From positions 1 through 64,000 of the forward strand of contig JAFREE010000082.1 in assembly GCA_019400425.1 (NCBI GenBank): a DNA stretch of 64,000 bases, written 5' to 3'. Positions 24,025 through 35,230 of the stretch are shown one piece after another. Both the position numbers and the translations under genes were made by a program. The stretch is from Hymenochaete sp. R1. Taxonomy: Eukaryota > Basidiomycota > Agaricomycetes > Hymenochaetales > Hymenochaetaceae. The notes beneath the pieces were generated by a model that had not been told where the DNA came from, did no database searches, and worked only from the letters and a program-made list of their open reading frames with translations. The number at the start of each line of letters is the position of its first letter. Position 1 is the stretch's first letter.

Positions 24025-26456
24025 CCATCTGCCGAACATTGGAAGGTTATTTTAAGCCGAACAGACCGCGCAGCAGCACGTCCGTGTGCGGCGAGCGGAT
24101 CAAGTAAAGGTCGGTCTCCAATCCTGAGTGTGCCATTCTGGATTGAAACCGTTCGCAGGCTTTCATGCTGCGCGCCACGTCCTTAGCGATGAGCTAGATC
24201 AATGTATAATATCTTCGACGGGATTACGAGCGAGATTTGAATACTGTATCGCTCAAGGGACGGGAAAAAGATCAAGAGATTGACCATTCTTTTTTAATGA
24301 CTCTGGTTACCGAGAGCTGCCGTCGTGTTGACCTGGAGAAAGATGCCCGTGTGAGCTCGATCAGGATAATCTTCGCAATCCAATGCATTACATACTTCGA
24401 TCGTTGACCGAACGTGGGACGGGCCGGAAGGTGTGTGAAGGGTGTCCAGACAGCCGCAAAGTAAAGACCGAAGAGTGCCATATTGCCGCGTTCAATCTGG
24501 CGGGGCCGCATTGGATACGCGATGCTTAGCGCGGTCAAGCTCGGAGATTGTTTAACATAAGCTGAGCGCCCGCCCTAAAGGGGAGTCATTGGGTGCCAGT
24601 GGGAATAGCTTCAGCTGCAGAAACCCCTGTGGTGATAGTAGAGCGCTGTTAGATGCGCCTTGTCCGGAGCGCCTCGACGAAGTGCTGGCAAGAAAGAAGG
24701 CAAGCAAGACCGAGGAACGACCAGACAGGAATTAGAAATGAAAAGACCATATGCAGATATTCCAATCGACTGAATTGCAAAAGAGAGGGAAGGGAAGCTC
24801 GCCGTTGCCCATCGCCGCTGGGTGCTTTCCTTTCCCTTAGTTCGAGACGGGTGTCGAAGAAGGTTGCCGAGAGGGGATCGGGGATTCATCATCATCTCAT
24901 CTGTGTCGATCTTTACTCTAAAATCTTCCCACGGACGTATTACTGGACGACCTTGTTTTGTTTCATTCAATCGCACTCGTCTTCCGTGCCTTTAATCGTC
25001 GCGATAAACTTAATCTTCCAGGCTTCTAGGTACGTTTTCTCTCAAAAGAGTCTAAAGAAAACAGAAGAAAAACATATGCAGAGACAGTTTGGGGTCGTAT
25101 CACCATATTAAGCGCCCGGTTCTCGTGTTTTCGAAGCTGTAGCAGTGTACGCGCCACATCCATCTCTACGGTGATTCCAATATCACGAATTCCTATCTGC
25201 CAGTTCCATCGGCTTATCCTCCGAACTTATGTCCCGCGATCTCGGACACTTCTTCATCGCCGTTTCTCGGGGAATGAGTGTCAGACAACAAGTGATATAC
25301 ATTTCCTTGACGAAATGATTGCCACTTCCACTCTCATGTCCCCTGAGCGAAGCACCGAACTTCAGGTCCGGTCAGTGACGTGGATTCAGCATTTCAATGC
25401 ACATTTAGCAATGCATATGGACGTCAAACTAAAGGAGCTCCTCTCTCAAGAAATAGTACACCTTTATTCATTAAGATCGATGAGAAAGGCTCCCATGGCA
25501 ATTGTGGCTCACGCTCGTCATTTCCGCTTTCCGCAGGTCTTCGATGCCTGAGAGTCTACGGGCCGAGAATTTGCCGCGTCAAAGACCTGATAAAGAAGAC
25601 CCATCGGTGTAGCTCAGTTCAAGAAACAACGGTCTCCTTCTCACTCATGCCAAGACCTAACATCCATTCTATTTTTATATGCGGCCGTCAGGTCCGCCTG
25701 TCGGAGTAACAACCAGCTACGTTCATAACTGCTCTTTACACGATATCTCTTACCCACACTGATATCTAGAATGCTTTAAAGTAAAGCAGATAACACTGGT
25801 GGCTGCTTGGAGATAGATTGCATATACGTACTTGATTTAACGGCAGTCGGCCGAACATCTCAGAAATCAATCTCACAGCATGAGACTCTCTCTGCACCCG
25901 TAACGCCAACAATCATCTTTGATTTATTTCAATTTAAAACTAGAAGAAGCTCAGTTTTTCGACCTATTATGAGAGCTATGGGCGAATGTCCGGAGTGCGA
26001 TGTAAATCTTGTCGGCTGCTCTTTCAAGTTCCTCCAAGCACAGATCGTTATCTCAGCCAAACATTTATTTTTTTAGAGTACTAGTGATGTCAAAGTTCTC
26101 AAACAATCCCGAAACTACTCTCTTGCTTCTTGATCTCTTTTCAAACAGGGACAGTAACGAGACAATCTTCAAGTGAACAAATGTCCCAGGAACCAGGCCA
26201 GGACACGCATTAGCAGACTCGGCAAGGACCTCGTTGTTTGTTTGTTTGCTTGTTGTCTGTCTGTAGCCTTATTACATAATGACGCTTCGACAAATCACCT
26301 GCAAACGACCATCTAAGCATTCTGTTCCTTACCACGCATTAATATTCTTGTCTCCTGGCATTCATGCATCATCTTGGCATACAAATCCCTAGACAATAAC
26401 AACAACTACACCCAAACGCCAGCTACGTTCAAGCTCCCTGAAAGTCAGCCTTGAAG
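24025..26456. other. 2.4 kb divergent intergenic region
   Basis: Shared upstream region of the laccase (-) and CAX4 (+). Open frames on both strands at 24.6-25.7 kb overlap and show no domain. It probably contains the laccase regulatory region. No transposon or RNA gene was seen. Confidence 0.45.
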
Positions 26457-27435
26457 ATGGCGGAAGACTCGGCACCAGCAGCTCTAGAGCTCACACATGT
26501 TCTCTACGACGCAAACTCACCTGTCTCGCTATTCTTCGCACTCATCACTCTGAGCCCTATCTTGTTAATGGTGTGTTTCACAGCTCGATCAAGTAGCTTC
26601 TAGTGCTCAACGCGAACTTTAAGGCATCGTATGCAGCTCTCGTTGTCGTGTCACGCGATCTACTGATCATCAACATGTGGGCGGGTCAGCTCGCATGTGA
26701 AGCATTCAATTGGCTCCTGAAACGGCTCATAAAAGAGGAACGGCCAGCAGGTGTGTAAATCCTCTCTATGTCTCCGTTTGCAGCTGAACGTCTCATCCGC
26801 CTTCCTCCTCCTCCCCCCCCCCCCCCCCCAAAAAAAAAAAAAACAATTACACACGCACAAAGACAGCTATGGCAATGGCTATGGATTTCCCTCGTCGCAT
26901 AGCCAGTACATGGCCTACTTCGCCTCATTCCTGATCATGCACCTCTATTTCCGACACCGCTTCGTCTCTTGCGGGTACAAAGCGCTCGACCTCCTTTGGA
27001 GACTGATCGTCTACGCCGGACTCATCGCTTGGGCCGGCATAGTCTGTTATTCCCGGTACGTTCAGCGCCTGACCCCCTTCCCCCAGTGGCTTTTTGCTAC
27101 GTCCTCCTCACCTCACTTGATTTCACTGAAATAAAACTTTGCTTCGGAACAGTTTGTATCTGACTTATCATACACCGGAGCAAGTCGCATGGGGCGCAGG
27201 CGTAGGCGTCGCGTTCGGCGTAGCAACCTATACGGTGACCGAGCTCGTCCCAGCTCGGTATCCCCGATCGAACCTCGGCCGGTTACGCGTTGCGTTGTTG
27301 GCGCATCCCATTGCGTCGTGGATCCGAGTCAAAGATGGATGGGCTGTTTGGGCGGACGGAGGGAGGGAAGCGGAGTGGATGGAATGGCGGCGACAATGGG
27401 ATGTACAGGTTCTGGAGAGGAGTAAATGTGAATGA
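26457..27435 (+). CDS. CAX4: Dolichyl-diphosphatase (PAP2 family)
   Basis: ER-lumen-facing phosphatase that converts dolichyl diphosphate to dolichyl phosphate, recycling the lipid carrier of N-glycosylation. Four exons (26457-26570, 26624-26750, 26863-27055, 27153-27435) sum to 717 nt, 238 aa. All three PAP2 motifs are present: KRLIKEERP, then GFPSSHSQYMAYFA, then SRLYLTYHTPEQVAWG, supplying the catalytic His and Arg residues. At least four hydrophobic segments surround them. The second intron (112 nt) contains a run of 17 C followed by 14 A. Confidence 0.94.
26813..26843 (+). repeat. C17A14 homopolymer pair inside CAX4 intron 2
   Basis: Seventeen C followed directly by fourteen A, within the second intron of CAX4, just before the acceptor region. 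The run lengths are uncertain, since such tracts are prone to sequencing error. Confidence 0.85.
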
Positions 27436-27868
27436 CGGCGAATTTTGATGTACCGGCACGACAATTTTGCATATGTCGATGCGCGCTTATTTTCGTCTCT
27501 TTTCATTTTGAATATATGTATAGTAATCGTGGTTGTTGCCTACATGACAGTGAACCTGGAATGAATCCTTTGGTGAATGAGATACGAAACTGCAAAAGTA
27601 CAAAGGTATGTTTAGAAAAGGATGGTCTGTAAATGTTTGGACAGACTGTTCTTTCGTGTTGTAAGGATAACGGATCAGATAACGAGTAATTATACAGTGA
27701 CCGAATGCAAGGAGCATATCAAGAGGAGGGACCGAGATTTCGTGACAGTTGCGAACCAGTGATAGGAAAGATGAAAGAGAAAGACAAGAAAAAAAAGAAA
27801 AGGGGGGGAGGGGGGGGGGGGACAACGATGACCCACTTGCGCAGCATTCCCTTCCAATTCCGTCGCGT
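27436..27868. other. Convergent 3' region with G-rich tract
   Basis: Separates CAX4 (+) and the downstream minus-strand gene. A purine-rich stretch with two G runs sits at about 27801-27821. Nothing else is visible. Confidence 0.5.
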
Positions 27869-28822
27869 TCATCCAATCTTTTCAATTATGGTGATTTCGT
27901 CATCGTATCGCACTTCCCTCTCCGCGCTTCTCGCCATACCAGCTGATCGAGCACGCGACGAAGATTGGGACGGATACGACTGCACGACCCAAACGGGCTC
28001 TTTCACCTTGCTCCAAGACCAGCCGGCCAAACTCTCGAGGGTGAACGGGCTTTGCTCGCGCTTCGGTCGTCGTCTCGAGCGGGTATAATAGTCTTCCATG
28101 AGCATGTCCAATTCGGACATCGCTTCGGGGCTAGGCGGTCGTTCTTCTGGTGATGGGGAAGGCGTGTCTGGTAAGGGAGAAGAGTGGGAAAGCGGAGGGG
28201 AAGCCAGGCTGGCGTCTAGGCCGTCGATTGGGGATTGGGTAGAGTCGCCATTAGCGGATGGTGGGGAGGGCGTACTGGCTGAGGACGACCTCTTTGTTCG
28301 AAGGCGTATCGTCAGCGGGTTCCGCTTCGGGACGGGAGATAGTTGCAAGGATTCTTTGGCCAGTGACGATCGCTTCCTCTATATGAATGTATCAGTTGGT
28401 TTGTGGCGGGTAAAAAGGGGGGGAAGAGGGAAGGGGGGAAAGGGGAAAGATGGAGAGGCAAAGGGGAACGAAGGTATGGTTATGGACATACACGATCCGC
28501 AGTCTTTGCCGCACGGTCCACACGAGCAGTGCGTTCCGCGGGCGTCAAGCGTGCGCAACGGTCTATGTGCTTGGTCCAGTGGAACCCGTCATATGCGCTC
28601 TTGCTCGAGAGTCGTATTTCTTTCTTGCACAGGAGGCATTCTACAGCCTCCGCGTCGAGGACTCTAGCGTGGGGGTGGGCTCGAAGGCGTCTCTCGCGCT
28701 CCGCAGAACGATCGGCTGAGCTGGGGCCCGAGCTTTCAGCACTTGAGTTTGAGGATTAGACAAGTTGCAAGTGGATGAGGGGAGGGAGAAACGTACGTTG
28801 CTACTTTCGCCTTGCTCGCCAT
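27869..28822 (-). CDS. Hypothetical protein with one C-x2-C-x16-W-x2-H-x3-C module
   Basis: Not a family I can name. Three exons (28822-28797, 28741-28492, 28378-27869) sum to 786 nt, 261 aa. After a Ser/Arg-rich start comes a single Cys/His module: CLLC, 16 residues with Ile-x-Leu and Tyr, then WTKHIDRC. It is predicted to bind one zinc. A Ser/Pro-rich linker follows, then an acidic patch (ELDMLMEDYY), a basic patch (RSRRRPKREQ) and a Trp-rich stretch (SLAGWSWSKVKEPVW) near the C-terminus. The neighbouring gene at 29.9-31.8 kb on the same strand has three copies of the same module and a similar Trp-rich tail, so the two are probably ancient tandem paralogues. The basic patch suggests a nuclear protein, but that is inference. 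Confidence 0.72.
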
Positions 28823-29905
28823 ATTGTGGCTGTTGCTTGAGATATCGAACCAAAGTCCCTTCTATGAACGCTGAGAGGGGTACATGTCAGTACGAAAGGA
28901 AAGACAAGGGTCGAAAATAACAGAGGGAAACGGAGCTGGGCGGAGGAGGCGTCGGCGGTGTGCGATGTGCGATGTGCGAAGTCGAAAGGCGTTTTGTTGG
29001 GGCCAGCCTTACCTTGAAATGTTACGATGCTTTCCGGTGTAAGGATAACAGATTTATCCAAAAATAATGGCCGAATAGAAAGCCAACCGCCTGAAAGGGA
29101 TGATGGATGGGGGGAAAGAGCGGGACTGGGGAAACGGAGTTGGGGGGCTGAGGCAGAGGGGGGGAAGGTGACTGGTAGAGAGCGCGAGGAAGCCCTTTAA
29201 ACGGCTGTGGATGAGGAGGTATCTGAATAAATAAAATAAATAAATAACGAGTGGCCCAACCACACTGCACTGAATACATTTAAGTTTATTATCAGCGCAG
29301 CCCTGCACACTCACATAACCAATCTCTCCAGATCGCCTCCGTCTGTCTGCAGGCTCTTGTTCAGTTCAGTGAATGCGCAGTGAGAAACGCGGACAGGTCA
29401 GCACTCAGTACTTCGTGCTTAGGGGCGTTCGGATGTCCGGAAAAGCGCGTCTATGCCGATGGTGTGGCTTCACGAGCAGGGCACTTACGGGAGGCGTTCG
29501 AAGAGGGGGATCCTTGTGGGTCTCAGCAGGCGGGCAGCGAGGCACGCATAGACTAGGTGGGAGCTGTGTAACTAAATGGACCGTTGTGGAAGTAGGGTGG
29601 GTGGAGGCGTCCACTCGTCTATCCGACGGACTGCAAAGGCATGGCATGGAGTCTGGAATCCAGGCGCGGGAAGACTTGTGTTCGTTTGGATATTCAACTC
29701 AACTCAACTCGGTCCTCGAACTCAAGGCCTGCTTGAACCCTCCTCATGGCTGTCCTAATAACTCTATAATACACTACTCATCAGATCGTCGCACTCCCTC
29801 CTTGCATAACTCCACACAAAAATCCAAGTTCCGGTATCAATATAGCATCTTTAGAATGTACGTATCATATACTAGCAGTATAGTAGTTAGCGTCATGCAT
29901 GATAT
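28823..29905. other. Intergenic region between the two Cys/His-module genes
   Basis: About 1.1 kb. An AAATA-rich stretch lies near 29225-29247. A long plus-strand frame starting at 29373 crosses into the next gene's antisense and is not convincing. Confidence 0.45.
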
Positions 29906-31827
29906 TCAACTCGACTCGTCACGAGTCTGTTCCCCGTCCCCGCTCGTCGATGATGGCTCTGCCAGTCCGAGGCCCTCCGCGAAACCCTTCTTGAATGTCT
30001 CCCATGGAAGCGTCAGCCAGCTCCACGGCCCAGAAGTTGGCTTCTCGAAGCTGAGAACTGAAGAAACTCGTGTTCGGACACGTCGAGGCAGCTCTTCCGT
30101 TTCATCGTCTCGGCTTCGCTTCTGGCCCCTGGTCGGTGACGACGCCTGCACAACACGCTGCTTTCCGTCCCCATCAGTCGTGCTTTTCAGAATAGAGTGT
30201 CATATGTCAGTGACACAGTGACAAATAGCAGAAACGTCGGAGTAATGACTGACCCATCTAAAGCACTCGTGGAGGTCGCTGCCAGTTCATCTGACGAAAT
30301 ACTTGAATTTGTTGTGAGTAAGAAATTGTGCGGGAAGAAACGACGGTTACTAACAGTGCACAAGTTTCCTTATGTGATTCCCAGTTGTCTAGTTGATAGG
30401 GTATGTTGGTATTGAGCGCAATGTCCCCGTTGCACACACCACAAGTCACCCTCGAATTTGTGAAATCTTTTGCCTGCGAGTCGTTTACCAGCTGCAACTT
30501 GCGTTCTGCCTCACGTACTCGGTCGCTAGGCATGTCGCTTCCTTCCTGCCACTCAAATGTCCTGCCATGCTCCCGTGAGATATGTGCAACCCATCTCTTC
30601 AACTCGTACTTTGTGCGAGACGAGAGCTTTATCCACTGCGAGCACTCAGAGCAGAAAACAGAACCCTCCCGTACTTCCTTCGCCATTGGGTCTTCTTCCA
30701 ATATCCGCTTCCTCTCTGGAAGAGGGCGACGTTTCACAGCGGCGAGACTTGCAATCGATTCGGATGCACTTGCAGAAGGCGCGATGGACGACGCGTCATC
30801 ATCTTGTGCCCCAGCATCGGCATCCCCAGTTTTGTCGTTTGCGTCGGTGCTTTCGCGTGGACGCCTAGACACTGGTTTGCTATGTATACTATCAGCACAG
30901 AGAGCACATTCACGGGTAAACCACGACTTACTCTCGGTTGCAGGCTTTCTTGTGGATTTTCCAAGGCGCCAAGGCATATTTCGAAGTCGGATGGAGTTTG
31001 AGCCATTTGTTACAGCAGCGGCATAACACCCTATGTGGTTCTAGCTCGGCGACGTCGGGGTGTGCTTCGAGGTAAGCTTTCCTTTCTGCTTCCGTCGTTC
31101 GTGCAACTCGTGATGATTCCATATCAGACACATCTGAAGGCGATGCGGCTCGCATGCTTGATTTGAGATGTTTCAATCCATTCCTGGAATAGTTTTGAGA
31201 CGCGAAAAAAGGATCCGAGAAAACTAGATACTGACTTTTGCTTAGACACCGGCGACGTGTGTACATTCAAAGTTGGGGAAGAACTGGAGCCACTAGGCTT
31301 CCTTGGCGGTGTGGTTTTGAGTGCCTTTGGTTTAGGCTCGGGCCCAGGCAACCTACAGGTCCGGGAAGATGTTATTAGGTGTGTGTCTTGAGCGAAGGAC
31401 TGTTCCCCTTACTCCGTGATACTGACAGGATTCCTTGCTTTTGGCTTCGATGTCTACATGAACGACCCATCATCCTTAAGGAATCTGTATAATTATTACA
31501 AGAAAACGAACCTGCGTTTTCTCTGGCGGCGACTGAAGCTCTGCATCGCTTGCCGAGGCTTCCGACTCGCTGAATAGATATCATTGAGCAATTCATAAGG
31601 CGGAAGAGAGTTGTACGACGCACCTCACACTTCCCCCTTCTCCGCGTTTCTTCTTTGTAGCAGTCCACATGCCCCAAAATGAATATCCTTCACATATCCA
31701 AATCGATTCGGCGCTTACCTTCTTGTGAGCATATGTAGCCTTGATTGGAGGACTGGGAAGTGATATGTTAGAAGGCAATAGGCGCTATAACGGATTACAA
31801 GACTGACTTCATAGTTGAGCTGACCAT
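29906..31827 (-). CDS. Hypothetical protein with three C-x2-C-x16-W-x2-H modules
   Basis: Unassigned gene with at least nine exons; the first seven (31827-31808, 31752-31719, 31652-31629, 31565-31512, 31453-31413, 31352-31236, 31183-30932) join in frame. The N-terminus is low-complexity and basic. Three Cys/His modules follow: CRCC..WKIHKKAC, CSEC..WVAHISREH and CGVC..WESHKETC. Each has exactly 16 residues between the second Cys and the Trp, with conserved [I/L]-x-L and Tyr inside. A Ser/Ala-rich linker separates modules 1 and 2. The C-terminal exon carries a basic NLS-like KRSRDDE and a Trp-rich SGPWSWLTLPWETFKKGF. The splice junction after module 3 is unresolved: the only donor in the right phase would remove its last Cys. 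Architecture suggests nucleic-acid or protein binding in the nucleus; function unknown. Confidence 0.7.
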
Positions 31828-32338
31828 CTTTCGAGTGAGGTTCTGGCGGTCGTGCGAGTTGTCAAGTGGTAGAAGGAGAGACGGTTGGCCGTGGCTAAAC
31901 GCGGAGGTTGTGGATGTGGTTGTCGAGGAAGCACGCTTCGATTACACCATCACGTAATAGATCTAAGATCGACGCACGCTTGGGACGGGACAAAGTATCC
32001 CGCTTTGTCACAAAGAAAGTTTATCTGTACGACCGGAAACCAGCATCCATTTCCTCTTAGCTATTTTATCTATTTACTCGCTCTAAACCTACGCCAAAAC
32101 ATGCAGTATCATCATCTCTATTCTCGCCTTAGCCATATCATGAATCGACGAGATCTAGATCTTATCGAGATTACAAACTATAACTACTGAGAAAAATTGT
32201 GAAATGATACAAAATACACTTCAAGACACCTAGAAAACCAGAAATACACGAGAGAGCACGAGATCCTTGATGATGCTAGCTGAATGAGCTACACTAACCG
32301 TCAGCAGCATTACTTATTCTCCTCAGTCGTAGTGCCCT
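31828..32338. other. Intergenic, promoter of the three-module gene
   Basis: Between the three-module gene start and the first GH30 gene's stop, both minus strand. Nothing else recognised. Confidence 0.45.
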
Positions 32339-34200
32339 TTAGTCAAATAACACAGTAGCTATGCTCAGCCCACGAAGACCAATTGAATTCCCCACCGACC
32401 CATCCTGCCAATCATACTCAAAATCAGTGAGAACGGCACCTATTGCTGACCCGAGCCCTGTTTGTGTGAAATCGATGGAATATTGGGAGGTTCCCATGTT
32501 CATAAGAATAAGAGAGGCTTTGGCCGTCCCAAGTTCGGTGGTTTGGTCTGATGGTGCTCGGAACGCAAGACCGAAGACATCGTCCGGAAGCCCGCTAACG
32601 TCATAACGAGTGGAACCAACGAATACAAAGCGCGTAAAGTGCTTGAAAACGTAGTATCTTTTAGTCGTAAAAAGTTCGGTATGCCCATTTGTGGCGAAGT
32701 CTGGGTCGTAGTAGAGCTGGCGTCCCAGCATATAATTTAGGGTACATTTTCAAAGGGTTAGCGTAGTTTACTCACAAGTCCATCATTCTCGCCAGCTGAA
32801 TTGACGTTCTTCAAGCACGTGATGTTTTGGTACGCAGAACAGCCAATTTCCTTTGATAAGGCCGTCCAGAAGTCAAAATGTCCATCGAGTCTGTACGGCA
32901 TCAAGGTTAAGCACCCGAACGACAACATCTTCTCGGTTTACCATAATGAATACTCACATTTGAGTGAAGCTCTGATAAATGACTTGGCCTAGCTGGAGCC
33001 CCCCGACCATCGTTGGGCTGGTGTACTGTCAGATGGAAAAAGAAATCATGAATTATCAGAGTTGTGCGTACTCAAATCCTGCTTGGAATGTTAAGGGTGC
33101 CCCTGGATCATTAGCTTGAGCCGGGTCCGCAGCACCGAAACAACATATTTCCGTGAACCACGTTTGCTTTCCTCCTGACAAATTTCTTCCCAAGTCGCCC
33201 ATTTGTGCAACAGTACTATCATCTGCAAATCCGTACTGATGGTGGCTGACTACAGAGATGCTGTCGTTAGCAGCAGCAGTAGCAAGCCATGACGGCGCAT
33301 CAGCATCAAATGTTGTCGTCGTCGAAGACTCGTCGGCCATGATGCTGACCTCGGTGAGGCCCGCTGCATCAAGGGCTGAACGAAGAGCAGATACTACTGG
33401 AGCCCGTTGCGGTGGTGTCACGATCATGCCCTCTTGACTGCATGGTGTATCTGCATCATCAGCGAACCCCTGGCCAGAAGTCGTGAGCACCATAAAAAGT
33501 CCTCGCGATCGATCAACTTACATTATCAGGTTCGTTCATGGGCGATATATATGAAATATTCACGCCTTCACCTCTCCAATGACCGACAACATCCGAGAGA
33601 TATTGAGCAAAGTCTGATATAGACTCATCTTTCAGTGTACCTCCACAACTCCTGTTATTGCTTGTAAACGCCGGTGGTGCCGAATTGACAAAGGCTGTGA
33701 TGATAGGGACATCATACGACGCCGCCTGCTTTAAGAAGTAAACACCAGCGGCATCAGCAGACCAGTTGTACACTCCTGGGGACACATAGAATGTCTCCGG
33801 TGCGCGCCTGTTGATGAACGACAGTTAGACAATATTGCATACTAAGTGCGACGAGGTGAAGCAAAACCCACGTTGGATTCCCAACAAATACTCCGCCACC
33901 ACCTATATTATAGCGATACGACGTCAAGCCTGCGCCGCCGGCCGCCGTAGGGGACGCGTCAAAGAGAAGCTTGGCAGCTTGCTGCCGTGCGCTGTCTGGG
34001 AAATTGAACACGTCAATCGGCCACCAAGCACCGCTTGCCCCTATACCGCTGACGACCTGTCTAGGAGTCGTCGAGACGGATGCAACTTGCGCTTTGAAAG
34101 CACAAGTCAGACGATGCTTGAGCTTGAAGTCCTGAGACGTACCATTCGTATACCCGAGAGCGGCGAGCAACGTCGCGTAGAAGAGACGCGTGCTAGTCAT
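32339..34200 (-). CDS. Secreted GH30 glycoside hydrolase, copy 1
   Basis: Endo-type glycosidase of family GH30 (beta-1,6-glucan or -galactan are the usual fungal substrates; the subfamily is not resolvable by eye). Six exons (34200-33872, 33807-33522, 33469-33072, 33017-32958, 32890-32776, 32716-32339) sum to 1566 nt, 521 aa. A 20-residue signal peptide starts MTSTRLFYATLLAALGY. Core motifs are SGIGASGAWW, SYRYNIGGGG, APETFYVSPGVYNW, TAFVNSAPPAFTSN and ISPMNEPDN, where the Glu is the acid/base. WFTEICCFG contains the presumed nucleophile Glu. The C-terminal beta-sandwich ends with an Asp. A paralogue with the same intron positions lies immediately downstream in window order. It is secreted, so a role in polysaccharide turnover is likely. 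Confidence 0.92.
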
Positions 34201-34240
34201 GGTGACGAGCTGACCCTGTTCCAGAGCCCATCGAGCCGAA

Positions 34241-34246
34241 TTTATA
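34241..34246 (-). promoter_or_regulatory. TATA box of GH30 copy 1
   Basis: TATAAA on the minus strand about 40 bp upstream of the ATG. It is at the same spacing in copy 2, so it was carried along in the duplication. Confidence 0.5.
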
Positions 34247-34639
34247 AGAAAGTTCGATACCACTGCGTTCATGTTTGCCAGCAGGACGTGCATGGCCCAG
34301 TGACAACTCCGGAAGTAGATGACGATGATGGTATCCGGAGGAGAAGCACAAGGCTTAAAATGACGGAACACCACAGTTTAGGCACGGGAACTTAGTTGCA
34401 TATTTGGAAAGCGCGGTGTCATGTGTTTGATGTTAAGATTGCGCTATTATCGGAACCATTACCTCACGTTTCCTTGGTAGGGGTCAAAGCTATGCCAAAG
34501 CGTCAAAATTTGTTATTTAATGCTTCTCTGCAATGAAAGTATGCGCACCTAAGGCTTTGATTTATAACACATTACTCCGTGACGGATATCAACAATAACG
34601 AGAAGCAGGGCTAACTTAGTACTCGCATTGTAGACCTTC

Positions 34640-35030
34640 CAATGAAGAAGTGACTCAAAGAGATTATCCACGCACGCCTCTCAAACGGATCCTCTTCTTC
34701 CCGAGCCTCCGGCCCTACTTCGGTGCGAGCCAACCCCCTCAATGCTGCGACCTTTAGTTATCTTTGTAATTCAGCAGCAGTTCCATCGGAATTGGTGTTC
34801 AATGCACGTTGGTAAGGTGAGTGCGCTGAACGTTATCTTTGTGCTTGATGTATGTTAAATCACCGAAATACGATAGCTTGCCATATTCTTTCTAACTCCG
34901 AAAGCGTCAGGTGCGAATGAGTCTTCAAATTGGTACCACAAGATGTATTTGTCCTCGGAAAATACGAGGTGATTGAACCCCCATCCAAAACAACATCATG
35001 AGAAACCAGAAAATGAGCTGGGGAATTGTG
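34640..35030 (-). pseudogene. Decayed 3' fragment of the ZNF511-like gene
   Basis: Sequence between the two GH30 genes aligns by eye, in order and on the same strand, with the last two exons and 3' flank of the zinc-finger gene at about 37640-38040. Recognisable blocks: 34702-34722 with 37649-37670, 34767-34855 with 37768-37845, and 34935-35030 with 37937-38035. The match is clear but diverged, with many indels. Where the intact gene encodes SLSLVPQSVRFG, the fragment reads into a stop codon, and no start or upstream zinc fingers are present. It is best explained as the part of the neighbouring gene carried along when the GH30 gene was duplicated in tandem. Confidence 0.75.
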
Positions 35031-35230
35031 TTAGTCCGCCGTCATCGCCTGTCCTTAATGAAATTGAAGTCGTTTGAATTCGGTGGTTTCTTACAAGTTC
35101 TTAAGGGGACGCACCGGTTTTGACAATGAACTAGGTGAAGTAAGCTGACGACACTTCACTGGCAGTCGACAAAATATAGGATCAGGTCTGTATTTGTCCA
35201 CTCTGCTATTCCTCTTACTTACAAGTTCCT

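Noticed and set aside
24272..25551. Frames in the laccase-CAX4 intergenic region
   Set aside because: Overlapping, both strands, no recognisable motif; best left as regulatory DNA.
25605..25640. tRNA-like start (GGTGTAGCTCAGTT)
   Set aside because: No matching T-loop, anticodon stem or acceptor complement follows within 90 bases.
29373..30221. 282-codon plus-strand open frame
   Set aside because: It is antisense to the last exon of the three-module gene, whose minus-strand reading has an NLS-like patch and a tail resembling the neighbouring paralogue. The plus frame has no domain and odd composition.
33835..34395. Plus-strand 186-codon frame
   Set aside because: Antisense shadow of GH30 copy 1 exon 1 and its promoter.
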